Assembly: GCA_019414665.1 (NCBI GenBank)
Contig: DXLO01000001.1
Span: 90,223-154,222, forward strand
Direction: 5' to 3'
DNA from: Bacteroides sp.
GTDB taxonomy: Bacteria; Bacteroidota; Bacteroidia; Bacteroidales; Bacteroidaceae
Length of the DNA stretch: 64,000 bases
Every line of letters starts with the position of its first letter. Positions within the stretch are counted from its first letter, which is position 1. The position numbers and the translations under genes are program-made. This document shows positions 56,303 through 64,000 of this stretch, piece after piece. The notes under the pieces are model-generated. The model was not told the DNA's origin and made no database searches. It saw only the letters and a list, made by a program, of their open reading frames with translations.

Positions 56303-57313
56303 TTATTCCATTGTTCCCGAGACAATAAATTCAACATATCGGCTATGATCCTCTATCATCGCATATACAAAATGCGCCTTTATAGTGGTTCCTGAGGCAA
56401 TATTAACATAGCGTCCCACAAAAACACTTCCTTCACCAGATTCAATAAAGTAGACACAATTATCTCCATACGATGAAACATTCGATTTTCCGTCAAACCA
56501 ATAACCAAGACCATTGGCTGTATACTCGCTAGTTTCATCCCAAGTCCCGTCTTCCTTAACGGGGTACATAGCAATTGTAGGAGTTATGGAAGAGTCACCT
56601 CTAGCATCTCCGCTGTTCTTTACTTGTTTTGAAAATTCGTCTACGGATAATCCGATACATGGTTCTATAGCATCGGCATAATCTGCAAAGTTGATTGAAA
56701 ATCCCGCATAATCTCCTGCTGCCAATGTACCACTTATTACAATTTTAGAGGGGTCAGTAACAGTTACATCAAAAGAAAAACGAATATAATCATCAAAGTC
56801 GGCACCATTGTTTATAGCAAATCCGACATTAATCGACATAATTGTACCTACAGAAGCGGTTTCGAGCACATTAAGAACCAGCTCCTTCTTTGTTGCATCC
56901 AACTCAATACTAGCTATACCAGAAGCTGCATCACAAACACCGCCTGCCGTATTATAGTACCAACCGTTGGTACCCTTGGTAGGAGCTGTTCTATTCCAAC
57001 AGTTTTTCGATATATTGATAGGATAAAACACCACACTCCCATTAGACAATGCAGCCAACGTCTCATCTACCGTCATTCCCAAATACGTATGAAACTTTTC
57101 TGCATAATCAGTCAGTTTAACCGTCTTCGCTTCCAAACGGCTGATGGGAAACTCTGCTTTGGTAGAAACCACAGCATCCGCATTCGTCTTCAGATAGGGG
57201 TTTTCATTCTCCCCGTACACATGCTTGCTGGTAGCATCCTCCGGATCCGTACTGCATGCAGCCAGTGACAGAGTGAAACAAGCAATTAAAGCATATATAA
57301 AATTCTTTTTCAT
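56303..57313 (-). CDS. Lipoprotein with two DUF4859-type domains, locus B
   Basis: 336 residues. Signal MKKNFIYALIACFTLSLAAC with lipid Cys at 20, followed by STDPEDATSK. Two similar domains follow: about 60-190 (VKLTDYAEKFHTYLGMTVDE, GWYYNTAGGVCD) and about 205-335 (FADYADAIEPCIGLSVDEF, GLGYWFDGKSNVSSYGDNC). The repeated pattern and the Trp/Tyr-rich centre match DUF4859, a domain common in surface glycan-binding lipoproteins. It sits in the SusE/SusF position of locus B, so glycan binding at the cell surface is the likely role. No catalytic motif. Confidence 0.8.
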   Translation of the reverse strand: MKKNFIYALIACFTLSLAACSTDPEDATSKHVYGENENPYLKTNADAVVSTKAEFPISRLEAKTVKLTDYAEKFHTYLGMTVDETLAALSNGSVVFYPINISKNCWNRTAPTKGTNGWYYNTAGGVCDAASGIASIELDATKKELVLNVLETASVGTIMSINVGFAINNGADFDDYIRFSFDVTVTDPSKIVISGTLAAGDYAGFSINFADYADAIEPCIGLSVDEFSKQVKNSGDARGDSSITPTIAMYPVKEDGTWDETSEYTANGLGYWFDGKSNVSSYGDNCVYFIESGEGSVFVGRYVNIASGTTIKAHFVYAMIEDHSRYVEFIVSGTME

Positions 57314-57329
57314 CGTACTATTCTTTTTA

Positions 57330-57755
57330 TTAATCTGTTATCATTATAGTTATTACTGTAGTAGCATTAGGATCCAATGGTATTACATCTTGAAACGTAT
57401 CTATTGAACTAATTTTTACAATTTTATCATATCCTAAACTATTAGTTATATGCAAGCTACGATAGTGTACTCCTGATTCAAAAGGTCCAGATATTCGAAA
57501 AGATAACATTACTAAATTGGGACCGATAATAACAGGGGTTTCTACTATTGAGTTTATCCCATTATAATTAGAGATGATGCCTCTCACTGGAGATGATACC
57601 TCTATTGTCACCGGAGTTTGATGAGAGCCTAAAGTTTTTATCATTGAAACCCTGACCAAATGTGGATATGAAGAATTTATTTTATTTTCCAAATTCCCTG
57701 CATAAACATGCAATAAGTGGCAAACCATATATATGAAAAGAATATACTTTCTCAT
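57330..57755 (-). CDS. 141-residue secreted orphan protein of locus B
   Basis: An N-terminal signal peptide (MRKYILFIYMVCHLLHVYAG) with no lipobox Cys, then a 120-residue beta-rich domain with VTIEVSSPVRGIIS and LVMLSFRISGPF. I recognise no family. It lies between SusD and the DUF4859 lipoprotein with gaps of 24 and 16 bases, so it belongs to the operon. It is lower in G+C than its neighbours. It may be an Ig-like accessory domain; function not assigned. Confidence 0.6.
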   Translation of the reverse strand: MRKYILFIYMVCHLLHVYAGNLENKINSSYPHLVRVSMIKTLGSHQTPVTIEVSSPVRGIISNYNGINSIVETPVIIGPNLVMLSFRISGPFESGVHYRSLHITNSLGYDKIVKISSIDTFQDVIPLDPNATTVITIMITD

Positions 57756-57779
57756 AATTTTAATTTTATAATTTTTAAT

Positions 57780-59447
57780 CTAATATCCCGGATTCTGCTT
57801 CAACTTAATGTTGCCATCCAATGCAGACTTAGGTAACGGAAAAATATCACAATGCCTGTCTGTCTTATCCGTCTTCGCATCTTTGCAAAACCATGACTTG
57901 CCATTATATACATTCTGATTGGTTCCGTTTATACGGAAACGGATCAAGTCCTGACGACGGTGATGCTCTGCCACAAACTCCCAGGCCAGTTCGTCCAACA
58001 AACCACCCAGTTCAATATCATCGCCCCCTTCTTCTGTGATAATCCAGTTATCGGCTTCTCCCATGATTCCCTGATTCTCCCGATGTCCGTAGTTATAACG
58101 GCTGCCACCCTTCAATTGAGCTACAGTAACCGTTGCTTTACCGGGATCGGACTTGAAGGCACGTTGGCGTACAGCTGTTACCAAATCGGCCGCCACTTGC
58201 TCGCTTTCTCCATTGTAACCACCTAAACGAAGCAAGCACTCCGCTTTAATAAAATAAGCATCAGCCAAACGGAAGAAAGGCACATCATCATAAGAAGTTC
58301 CATAGTCGCCTGAAAGTATTTCATATTTCACCAAGCGTTCACTTTCAAAGGGATAGCAACCGGGGTTGTCTATACTGTGTAATTCCCGAGTATATACCAA
58401 CGGTTCACTGTCCACATAAATGGGAGCACCGGCATAGTCATATTGCTGTCCTGATATCCAACAGTCTTTATAGCGACTGTCTTTTTCATCGTATGTTTCC
58501 AGAAATTGAGGAAGAACAGCCGCTCCACCGGTAGCCCATCCGTTAAACTGCCACGTTGCACGTCCGGCTACATGCATCCACATATTTGCCATATAGTTAC
58601 CTCCGGCGTATTTAAACTCAAACGGAATACCAAAGATAATTTCAGGCGAACCGGAAATATCTTCTCTAAAATTATCCGAATAATTCGGAGCCAAAGAGAA
58701 CTTGCCACTGTTAATCACTTCATTTACCTCATCAATAGCCTTTCCGTAATAAGAATTATCAGAGTAATCATTGAACCATGCATTGTGGTTCAAATACATT
58801 TTTGCCAGAAGCATATTGATGGCATAGTCGTTCAGCTTACCCATTTCTACTTTTGTTCCACATTTCCCCTTTACATCCGTCAACTCACTGATCAGGAAAT
58901 CCCACATCTGTTGGGGAGTTGCCTGTTCGGGCAACCATCCGTCTTCATGTTCATATTGCGTATCCAATGGGATGTTGCGGAACAAATCGAATAAAATATA
59001 ATAATAAAGAGCGCGATAAGCCCTTAATTGCGAAGAAGTGGTTATATCAGCAGCAATGACTTCATCTGCCAACAGTTTGTTACAGGCATTGATACCGGCA
59101 TAGTTACGGTTCCATGTATCATTGAAATGGGCTATCTGTGAATGGAACTGATGTTTGTGCATAGACACGTACAAATCCCCCCAGCCGATACTGATCCGAT
59201 AAGGAATACACCATGAATCGGACGACTGGTCCATCATATCGGCATAACTATACCATCCCCAATACACATCACGAAGACTGCTGTATACCGGAGCAAACAT
59301 GGCCGCCCGGTCTTTTTCTGTAAACTCATACTTCTCGGAAGCAATCGTATCATAAATCGTTTCGCTCAAATCTGTACAACTGCCCAAAGACAAGGTACAA
59401 GCTCCTATCGCTGAAGCCCAAAGTGCTTTATTGAATATTGTTTTCAT
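57780..59447 (-). CDS. SusD/RagB family glycan-binding lipoprotein, locus B
   Basis: 555 residues. Signal MKTIFNKALWASAIGAC continues to LSLGSC with lipid Cys at 24, then TDLSETIYD. SusD features: the TPR-type region (NACNKLLADEVIAA, LRAYRALYYYILFDLF with the usual RAxYY pattern), FRLADAYFIKAECLLR and the C-terminal ELAWEFVAEHHRRQDLIRF. It pairs with the SusC protein encoded 20 bases upstream. The glycan is unknown; the linked GH97, GH43 and GH127 enzymes suggest galactose- and arabinose-containing material. Confidence 0.94.
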   Translation of the reverse strand: MKTIFNKALWASAIGACTLSLGSCTDLSETIYDTIASEKYEFTEKDRAAMFAPVYSSLRDVYWGWYSYADMMDQSSDSWCIPYRISIGWGDLYVSMHKHQFHSQIAHFNDTWNRNYAGINACNKLLADEVIAADITTSSQLRAYRALYYYILFDLFRNIPLDTQYEHEDGWLPEQATPQQMWDFLISELTDVKGKCGTKVEMGKLNDYAINMLLAKMYLNHNAWFNDYSDNSYYGKAIDEVNEVINSGKFSLAPNYSDNFREDISGSPEIIFGIPFEFKYAGGNYMANMWMHVAGRATWQFNGWATGGAAVLPQFLETYDEKDSRYKDCWISGQQYDYAGAPIYVDSEPLVYTRELHSIDNPGCYPFESERLVKYEILSGDYGTSYDDVPFFRLADAYFIKAECLLRLGGYNGESEQVAADLVTAVRQRAFKSDPGKATVTVAQLKGGSRYNYGHRENQGIMGEADNWIITEEGGDDIELGGLLDELAWEFVAEHHRRQDLIRFRINGTNQNVYNGKSWFCKDAKTDKTDRHCDIFPLPKSALDGNIKLKQNPGY

Positions 59448-59467
59448 GTTAGTTCTTCATTTAAAAG

Positions 59468-62400
59468 TTAGAAAGATACATTCAGACCGAAAGTGAATGA
59501 ACGGGTAGAAGGATATTTATCGCGCCAGTCAATACCCAAAGACCAAATATCACCATTTGACATTTCAGGATCCAATCCATCATATCCGGTAATGCAGAAT
59601 AAATTATCGGCAGAAACATAAGCCCGGATATTTTTCACAAACTTACTGCTTTTCAATGGAATGTTATAGCCCAACGTAATGTTAGTCATTTTCAAAAAAT
59701 CACCATCCTCCAAATAATAGCTTACAAAAGTCTGTTTTTGGGCTGTTGATAAGGTATATTGTCCACCATAAGGAGCCTTTTGCACAGATTTCAAGCGATT
59801 ATAAGCGATCGAGTTGTTCTCATAATAAGCACGAGGCTCGTTCAGAATCTTAAAACCAAACTGGCCTGTCATCTGGAAAGATAAATCAAAATTTTTATAT
59901 CTGAACGAGTTGTTCCATCCCAAATACAATTTAGGAAGAGCATTCCCTAAATATTGACGGTAGTCATCATTAGACAGCATATTGTCTGTAAACTCTTCAA
60001 TCTCACCAGTCTTTGCATTTTCAATCAGCCATAAGCCATTCTCTGAAACACCAACGGACTTCATGCCATAAAATTGTCCCATAGATCTCCCCACTTCCAT
60101 CCGCTGGGTAGAAAGATTGATAGGTTCACCCAAATAAGCATGATCTATCTGATTTGAAGTCTCATACAAGTCATTTGAAAGACTCAATAATTTGTTCGCA
60201 TTATGAGAGGCGGTAACTGTGGTTTTCCATTCAAAATCCTTTGTCCGTACAGGAATAGCATTGACAGCAATTTCAATACCTTGGTTACGCATCTTGCCGG
60301 CATTAGCCAAAGTCTTGTTATACAAATTGGGAGGAGTCGGTACCGTAAAATCATACAGCATATCCGAAGTCTTCTTCTGATATACATCAATAGAACCACT
60401 CAGGCGTTCATCCAATACAGCCCAGTCCAGACCAATATTAAATTCCTTGGAGGTTTCCCATTTCAAATCAGGATTAGGATTGGATTTTACGCTTAACCCC
60501 TGATGCCAGACGCCATTATCATAGAAATAAGGAGAACCATACTCATACCGGGTTAATGAATTATAAGAGTCACCTACAATGACACCTGTCACACCATAAC
60601 CGGCACGTAACTTTAAGTTATTCAGCCACGTAAGGCCTTCCATGAATTTTTCGTTACTGATAGTCCATCCCAAAGAAACAGAAGGGAAAGTAGCCCATTT
60701 ATTGTTCTCACCAAATTTGGAAGAGCCTTCACGGCGTACACTCAGCAGAACATTATATTTATTATCGTAACCATAGCTCACACGTCCGAAGAAACCAATC
60801 AAGGTATTGTCATTCTTGTAACTGCTCATGCCGGCTTTTCCATCTTTCAAAGCTGTACCTAATCCCAAGTTATTCCAAAGATAAAAATCTGTTGGATAAT
60901 CATAGTTATTAGCTCCAAAACCTTCATTTACATTATACTGGTAATTATAGCCCACCAATGCATCAAAACGATGTTTATTCCAAGTATGATTATATTTAGA
61001 AGTAACTTCCAGATTATCTGTGGTATATTCATTCTGAGAATGATAAGCATATCCTGTGTGATTCTCGCTCTTCTGTGAAAAATATTCGGAAGTATAATAT
61101 CCACGATTATGATCACTAGTAACCCTACGGCTTAACATGAGGTTGGTCTGCCAGTTTTTAATCGGTTCAAAGGTGATATTCCCCGTCATCCGGGTATTCT
61201 CACTATTGTATTTACCATCCTGTTCACGGATGATACCTACCGGATTATAATAATAATTTACGGCAAAATTCTCGTAAAAAGTTCCATCCTCATTCCAGAT
61301 GGGTTCAGTAGGGTTACGCATAATAGCCTGTCGGTAAATACCCAGACCTGCCGCATCAATCGGACCATTCTTATGGAATGTCTTTACCATATTGAAATTC
61401 ACTTTCAACATATCATTTAACATCCAGTGAGAAACATCAAACCTCATTCTCATCTCTTCATTATAGGTCTCAAGCAACACACCTTCCTCTTTGCGATACG
61501 TAAAATCCGCAGAATAAGTGGTATTTTTTGATCCTCCGGAAATATTAAAATTATGGTTATGAGTAAATGCAGTACGGGATACCGCATCCAACCAATCCGT
61601 ATCATACCCTTTATCAGCATAGTTTGTCAATCCCTGACGGATTTCCTCTGCTCCATAGAAATCAAGCGTCTTGCCAAACTTGGAAAGAGACATATACCCG
61701 GAATAATTGGCAGCCGTACGCGACTCGCGCTGGCCGTTTTTTGTAGTAATCAAAATAACGCCATTAGCACCTCGTGTACCATAAATAGCTGCCGCAGAAG
61801 CATCCTTCAACACATCAATAGAAGCTATGTTTTCGGGGGAAACCGTTCCTAAACCACCTTCTATTCCGTCCACCAATACCAATGGAGTAGAGCCTCCCTG
61901 CAATGAAATCACACCACGCAAACGAATTGTAGATTCCGCATTCGGATCACCGGAGCCTTTCGCAATGGTCAATCCTGCCACTTTACCTTTAATCAGTTCG
62001 GCTGCATCTCCAATCTTACCTGCTGTAAAGTCTTCGGCCTTCACAGAAGCCACCGCACTGGTTACATCTCCCTTGCGCTGCGTACCATAACCGATTACAA
62101 CCACTTCATCCATCAGTTCGGAATCGTCTTGCAGGGTAATATCTTTCTTACCACCATTTCCGACTGGAATTTCCTGGGTCTTATAGCCAATATAAGATAT
62201 TGTCAAAACGGACTGGGCACTTTTTACCTTCAGCGTATATTTACCGTCAAAATCGGTAATGGTACCGTTGGTCGTTCCTTTTTCCATGATATTGGCACCA
62301 ATGATAGGTTCCCCTTTCTTGTCTTTCACCACACCGCTTACTGTTACAGTTTGCTGTGTAATTTCCATTTTCATAGACTCTGCTGTTCCCGGCAGTGCAA

Positions 62401-62500
62401 ATACAGGGCTCATCCCTGCACCCGCAGTAAGGAAAAGACAGGTTGCGGCCTTTAGCAATGCTTTGCTGAACAAGACCCGATTGTCATGTGTTTTCATCAT
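59468..62500 (-). CDS. SusC/RagA TonB-linked outer membrane transporter, locus B
   Basis: 1010 residues. N-terminal signal region, carboxypeptidase-regulatory-like domain (VTVSGVVKDKKGEPIIGANI, NGTITDFDGKYTL), TonB-box-like MDEVVVIGYGTQRKGD, plug domain (STIRLRGVISLQGGSTPLVL, NIASIDVLKDASAAAIYGTR) and a barrel ending SRSFTFGLNVSF. It imports the oligosaccharides presented by the SusD partner. First gene of locus B; I find no clear -7 box in the short region upstream, which is occupied by a gene remnant. No STN domain. Confidence 0.95.
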   Translation of the reverse strand: MMKTHDNRVLFSKALLKAATCLFLTAGAGMSPVFALPGTAESMKMEITQQTVTVSGVVKDKKGEPIIGANIMEKGTTNGTITDFDGKYTLKVKSAQSVLTISYIGYKTQEIPVGNGGKKDITLQDDSELMDEVVVIGYGTQRKGDVTSAVASVKAEDFTAGKIGDAAELIKGKVAGLTIAKGSGDPNAESTIRLRGVISLQGGSTPLVLVDGIEGGLGTVSPENIASIDVLKDASAAAIYGTRGANGVILITTKNGQRESRTAANYSGYMSLSKFGKTLDFYGAEEIRQGLTNYADKGYDTDWLDAVSRTAFTHNHNFNISGGSKNTTYSADFTYRKEEGVLLETYNEEMRMRFDVSHWMLNDMLKVNFNMVKTFHKNGPIDAAGLGIYRQAIMRNPTEPIWNEDGTFYENFAVNYYYNPVGIIREQDGKYNSENTRMTGNITFEPIKNWQTNLMLSRRVTSDHNRGYYTSEYFSQKSENHTGYAYHSQNEYTTDNLEVTSKYNHTWNKHRFDALVGYNYQYNVNEGFGANNYDYPTDFYLWNNLGLGTALKDGKAGMSSYKNDNTLIGFFGRVSYGYDNKYNVLLSVRREGSSKFGENNKWATFPSVSLGWTISNEKFMEGLTWLNNLKLRAGYGVTGVIVGDSYNSLTRYEYGSPYFYDNGVWHQGLSVKSNPNPDLKWETSKEFNIGLDWAVLDERLSGSIDVYQKKTSDMLYDFTVPTPPNLYNKTLANAGKMRNQGIEIAVNAIPVRTKDFEWKTTVTASHNANKLLSLSNDLYETSNQIDHAYLGEPINLSTQRMEVGRSMGQFYGMKSVGVSENGLWLIENAKTGEIEEFTDNMLSNDDYRQYLGNALPKLYLGWNNSFRYKNFDLSFQMTGQFGFKILNEPRAYYENNSIAYNRLKSVQKAPYGGQYTLSTAQKQTFVSYYLEDGDFLKMTNITLGYNIPLKSSKFVKNIRAYVSADNLFCITGYDGLDPEMSNGDIWSLGIDWRDKYPSTRSFTFGLNVSF

Positions 62501-62531
62501 ACAGTTTTATTTAAAAGGTTTATATGTTCAT

Positions 62532-62615
62532 TCAGTTCACTTTCCATTCAATCACCCCTCCCGAAGCTCCTTTCTGCAATTGTGCTGCAATTTTAAGCCC
62601 CTTTGTTTTGACAGG
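62532..62615 (-). pseudogene. C-terminal remnant of a carbohydrate-active enzyme
   Basis: 27 codons plus a TGA read PVKTKGLKIAAQLQKGASGG then VIEWKVN. This closely resembles the last residues of the GH127 protein in this window (PVKTKAVKLEIVQ ... FEWEVK), the end of its galactose-binding-like module. Upstream on the same strand the similarity fades within about five codons and the decayed AAA-ATPase copy takes over on the other strand. It lies 31 bases before the locus B susC start. Confidence 0.65.
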
Positions 62616-62781
62616 AAGAAGAAGAAAATAATTATACACATATATTACTGCATATTTTATTTTAAGCTTGGCATGTGAAGATGTTAATATGAGTCACCCG
62701 GTATTGTTTTATCGTAAACGGATAAAACTACCATGGACAACACCCCACTCCCGAACGCAATTCTTATCTTATTATCTATCC

Positions 62782-63544
62782 ATGAACGACCTGACCAGCG
62801 GATTCAACATCGGCACCAATTACACGCTGAATCCACAATTCAATGAAATGACAGGATTCACAGAAAAAGATGTACGGGATATGCTGGAGTATTACTCCAC
62901 AACATGCCCATTCAATCATTCGGTAGACAAGTTGATAGAACTGATTGCTTTTCTACTTCGGAATGCTGACCATCAGCGGAATGCATAAAGGAGAAACCAA
63001 ACTCACCATCCCCAACTAGGTGGTACGTGAACAACTCTTTGCCTACATTCTGGATACTTATCATGAAAACGACTTGACTTTCGACAGTTATGAAAAGAGG
63101 AAGCTTGCCTCAGGGCTGGCTTATGATGGCAAATGGAAACCTTATTTTGAATACATTGCCGGATGCCTGCACCGTTATGCCTCGCAACGGGACAAGCAGA
63201 AAGGTGAATATTTTGTTCATGGTTTTACTCTTGCCATGACCGCACAAAATCCTTTCTATCGTCCTGTGTCCGAGAAAGACAGTCAGGAAGGATACGTCGA
63301 CCTGTTCTTGCATCCGTTATTGGATATTTACAAAGACATAAGTCACTCCTACATCATCGAACTGAAATATGCCAAAGGAAAAGACAGTAGCGAACGGATA
63401 GAACAATTAAGGCGACAAGCCATTGAACAAGCTGAACGCTACGCTTCAAGCGAGTCTGTGCAGAAAGCGATAAGCCCTACCATGCTACATAAAATCATTG
63501 TTGTATACCGAGGCATGGAAATGGTTGTTTGCGAAGAATTGTAA
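62782..63544 (+). pseudogene. Decayed copy of the AAA-ATPase/PD-(D/E)XK (DUF1703 type) gene
   Basis: Similarity to the intact gene at 32302-34029 starts abruptly at MNDLTSGFNIG (62782), so the whole ATPase N-terminus is gone. After KLIELI the frame changes near 62947 and resumes at FYFGMLTIS, with about 140 codons missing. A nonsense codon TAG at 63017-63019 replaces the Tyr of the intact IPNY. The rest runs to 63544 and keeps the nuclease-like core YVDLFLHP and YIIELKYAKG. The C-terminal frame from 63020 could in principle still be translated, but nothing suggests a start there. Confidence 0.85.
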
Positions 63545-63730
63545 TCGATAAGAGGCAGTGTCTGCCCTTACAATGGAAGCATTCATTCGTCCGTTCTATC
63601 CACGTTTTCATCGAAAGTACAAAATTGTTGCTTCTTGTCGCATTTGTAATTACAAAGATAAGATGCCATTTTTTCGATGATTTTTCGTATCAGTTTCTTC
63701 TGCATCAGCACATTACCATTCCAAATCATG

Positions 63731-63765
63731 CACAGTATATTACTGTAAATCAACGATATACTGTG
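63731..63765. repeat. Perfect 10-bp inverted repeat
   Basis: CACAGTATAT (63731-63740) and ATATACTGTG (63756-63765) flank 15 bases that include the stop codon of the edge reading frame. It could be a terminator stem without T-run or a mobile-element end. Confidence 0.5.
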
Positions 63766-64000
63766 TAAATAGATTCCAAGTCCCCTTGAAACGGTTTGCC
63801 ATTCTCCGCTGTCAAATTCGGCTTGACGTATACAGGTTGTTTTAATTCCTGTGCCATAGCTGTGGTCGCTTCCTTGCAAGAGAGCATAGCTGTGGCATAT
63901 TTTGTCTGGCTGCGTTCGTTGCTTCGCCTAGGTGAAGAGGCGATTTCACTGTAAGCATTCGGCCTCGTGCGTGTTTTTTTCCCCTCTTTTCCTTCCTACC
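63750..64000 (-). CDS. Unrecognised reading frame running off the right edge (partial)
   Basis: About 83 codons, open at the right edge and ending at TGA 63750-63752. The start is Lys/Arg/Ser-rich and hydrophilic; the end reads EATTAMAQELKQPVYVKPN and ESIYTVYR. It contains an internal near-duplication (ATAM ... ATTAM) reflecting the DNA repeat CATAGCTGTGG (63853-63884 region, plus strand). I do not recognise a family; another frame on the same strand is also open here (ending 63583), so coding is uncertain. It could belong to a mobile element beyond the window. Confidence 0.3.

Noticed and set aside
63583..63879. 98-residue minus-strand protein at the right edge
   Set aside because: It needs a TTG start and has no family match; it overlaps another open frame on the same strand, so neither can be favoured firmly.

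Overview
The window reads as chromosomal DNA of a gut Bacteroidales bacterium, most likely Phocaeicola (Bacteroides vulgatus/dorei group). Reasons: two SusC/SusD pairs with glycan-degrading enzymes, many perfect Bacteroides-type -7 boxes (TAnnTTTG) just upstream of genes, almost no Shine-Dalgarno use, and typical Bacteroidales families (DUF2723/GT117, DUF4861, DUF4859, DUF4957, PL29-N-type lipoproteins). The species call is inference. I see no tRNA, rRNA, CRISPR array or complete insertion sequence.

Layout. 1-12,200 is mostly housekeeping: a cation-efflux transporter cut by the left edge, RNase R, serine acetyltransferase, three very small proteins, then a tight plus-strand run rlmL-type methyltransferase / DPP-IV-like peptidase / purD / membrane protein / YqaA-like protein / mnmD. 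12,500-16,300 (minus) holds a large surface lipoprotein with collagen-like stretches, a short AraC-type regulator, and upstream of them a 210-bp segment bounded by two palindromic 18-bp repeats in opposite orientation, with a -7 box inside. This looks like an invertible (phase-variable) promoter, drawn here in the orientation pointing away from the lipoprotein. 16,590-18,570 holds znuA and znuC without a permease gene, followed by a 22-bp tandem repeat. 18,800-22,920 holds a GT117 membrane protein and a polysaccharide deacetylase.

22,975-25,926 (minus) encodes DUF4861, KduD and KduI, the intracellular route for unsaturated galacturonate. A four-gene operon (two PH-domain membrane proteins, lpdA, dacB), an ORF6N protein, nadB and an AAA-ATPase/PD-(D/E)XK protein follow.

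34,078-62,500 (minus) is about 28 kb of polysaccharide utilisation loci. Locus A (45,569 to 34,078) has SusC, SusD, a DUF4957-type lipoprotein, a PL10-CE8 pectate lyase/methylesterase fusion and a frameshifted DUF1593 gene; it fits pectin (homogalacturonan) use and would feed KduI/KduD. Locus B (62,500 to 46,099) has SusC, SusD, an orphan secreted protein, a DUF4859 lipoprotein, a GH97 enzyme fused to a lethal-factor-like metallopeptidase domain, GH43, GH127 and an S9 peptidase; it fits arabinose/galactose-containing side chains or glycoproteins. No HTCS, SARP or ECF sigma/anti-sigma regulator for either locus is in the window.

The right end is a scar: an 84-bp tail of a lost carbohydrate-active enzyme, a decayed second copy of the AAA-ATPase/PD-(D/E)XK gene, and an unrecognised reading frame running off the edge. 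The most interesting items are the GH97-metallopeptidase fusion and the palindrome-bounded invertible promoter.
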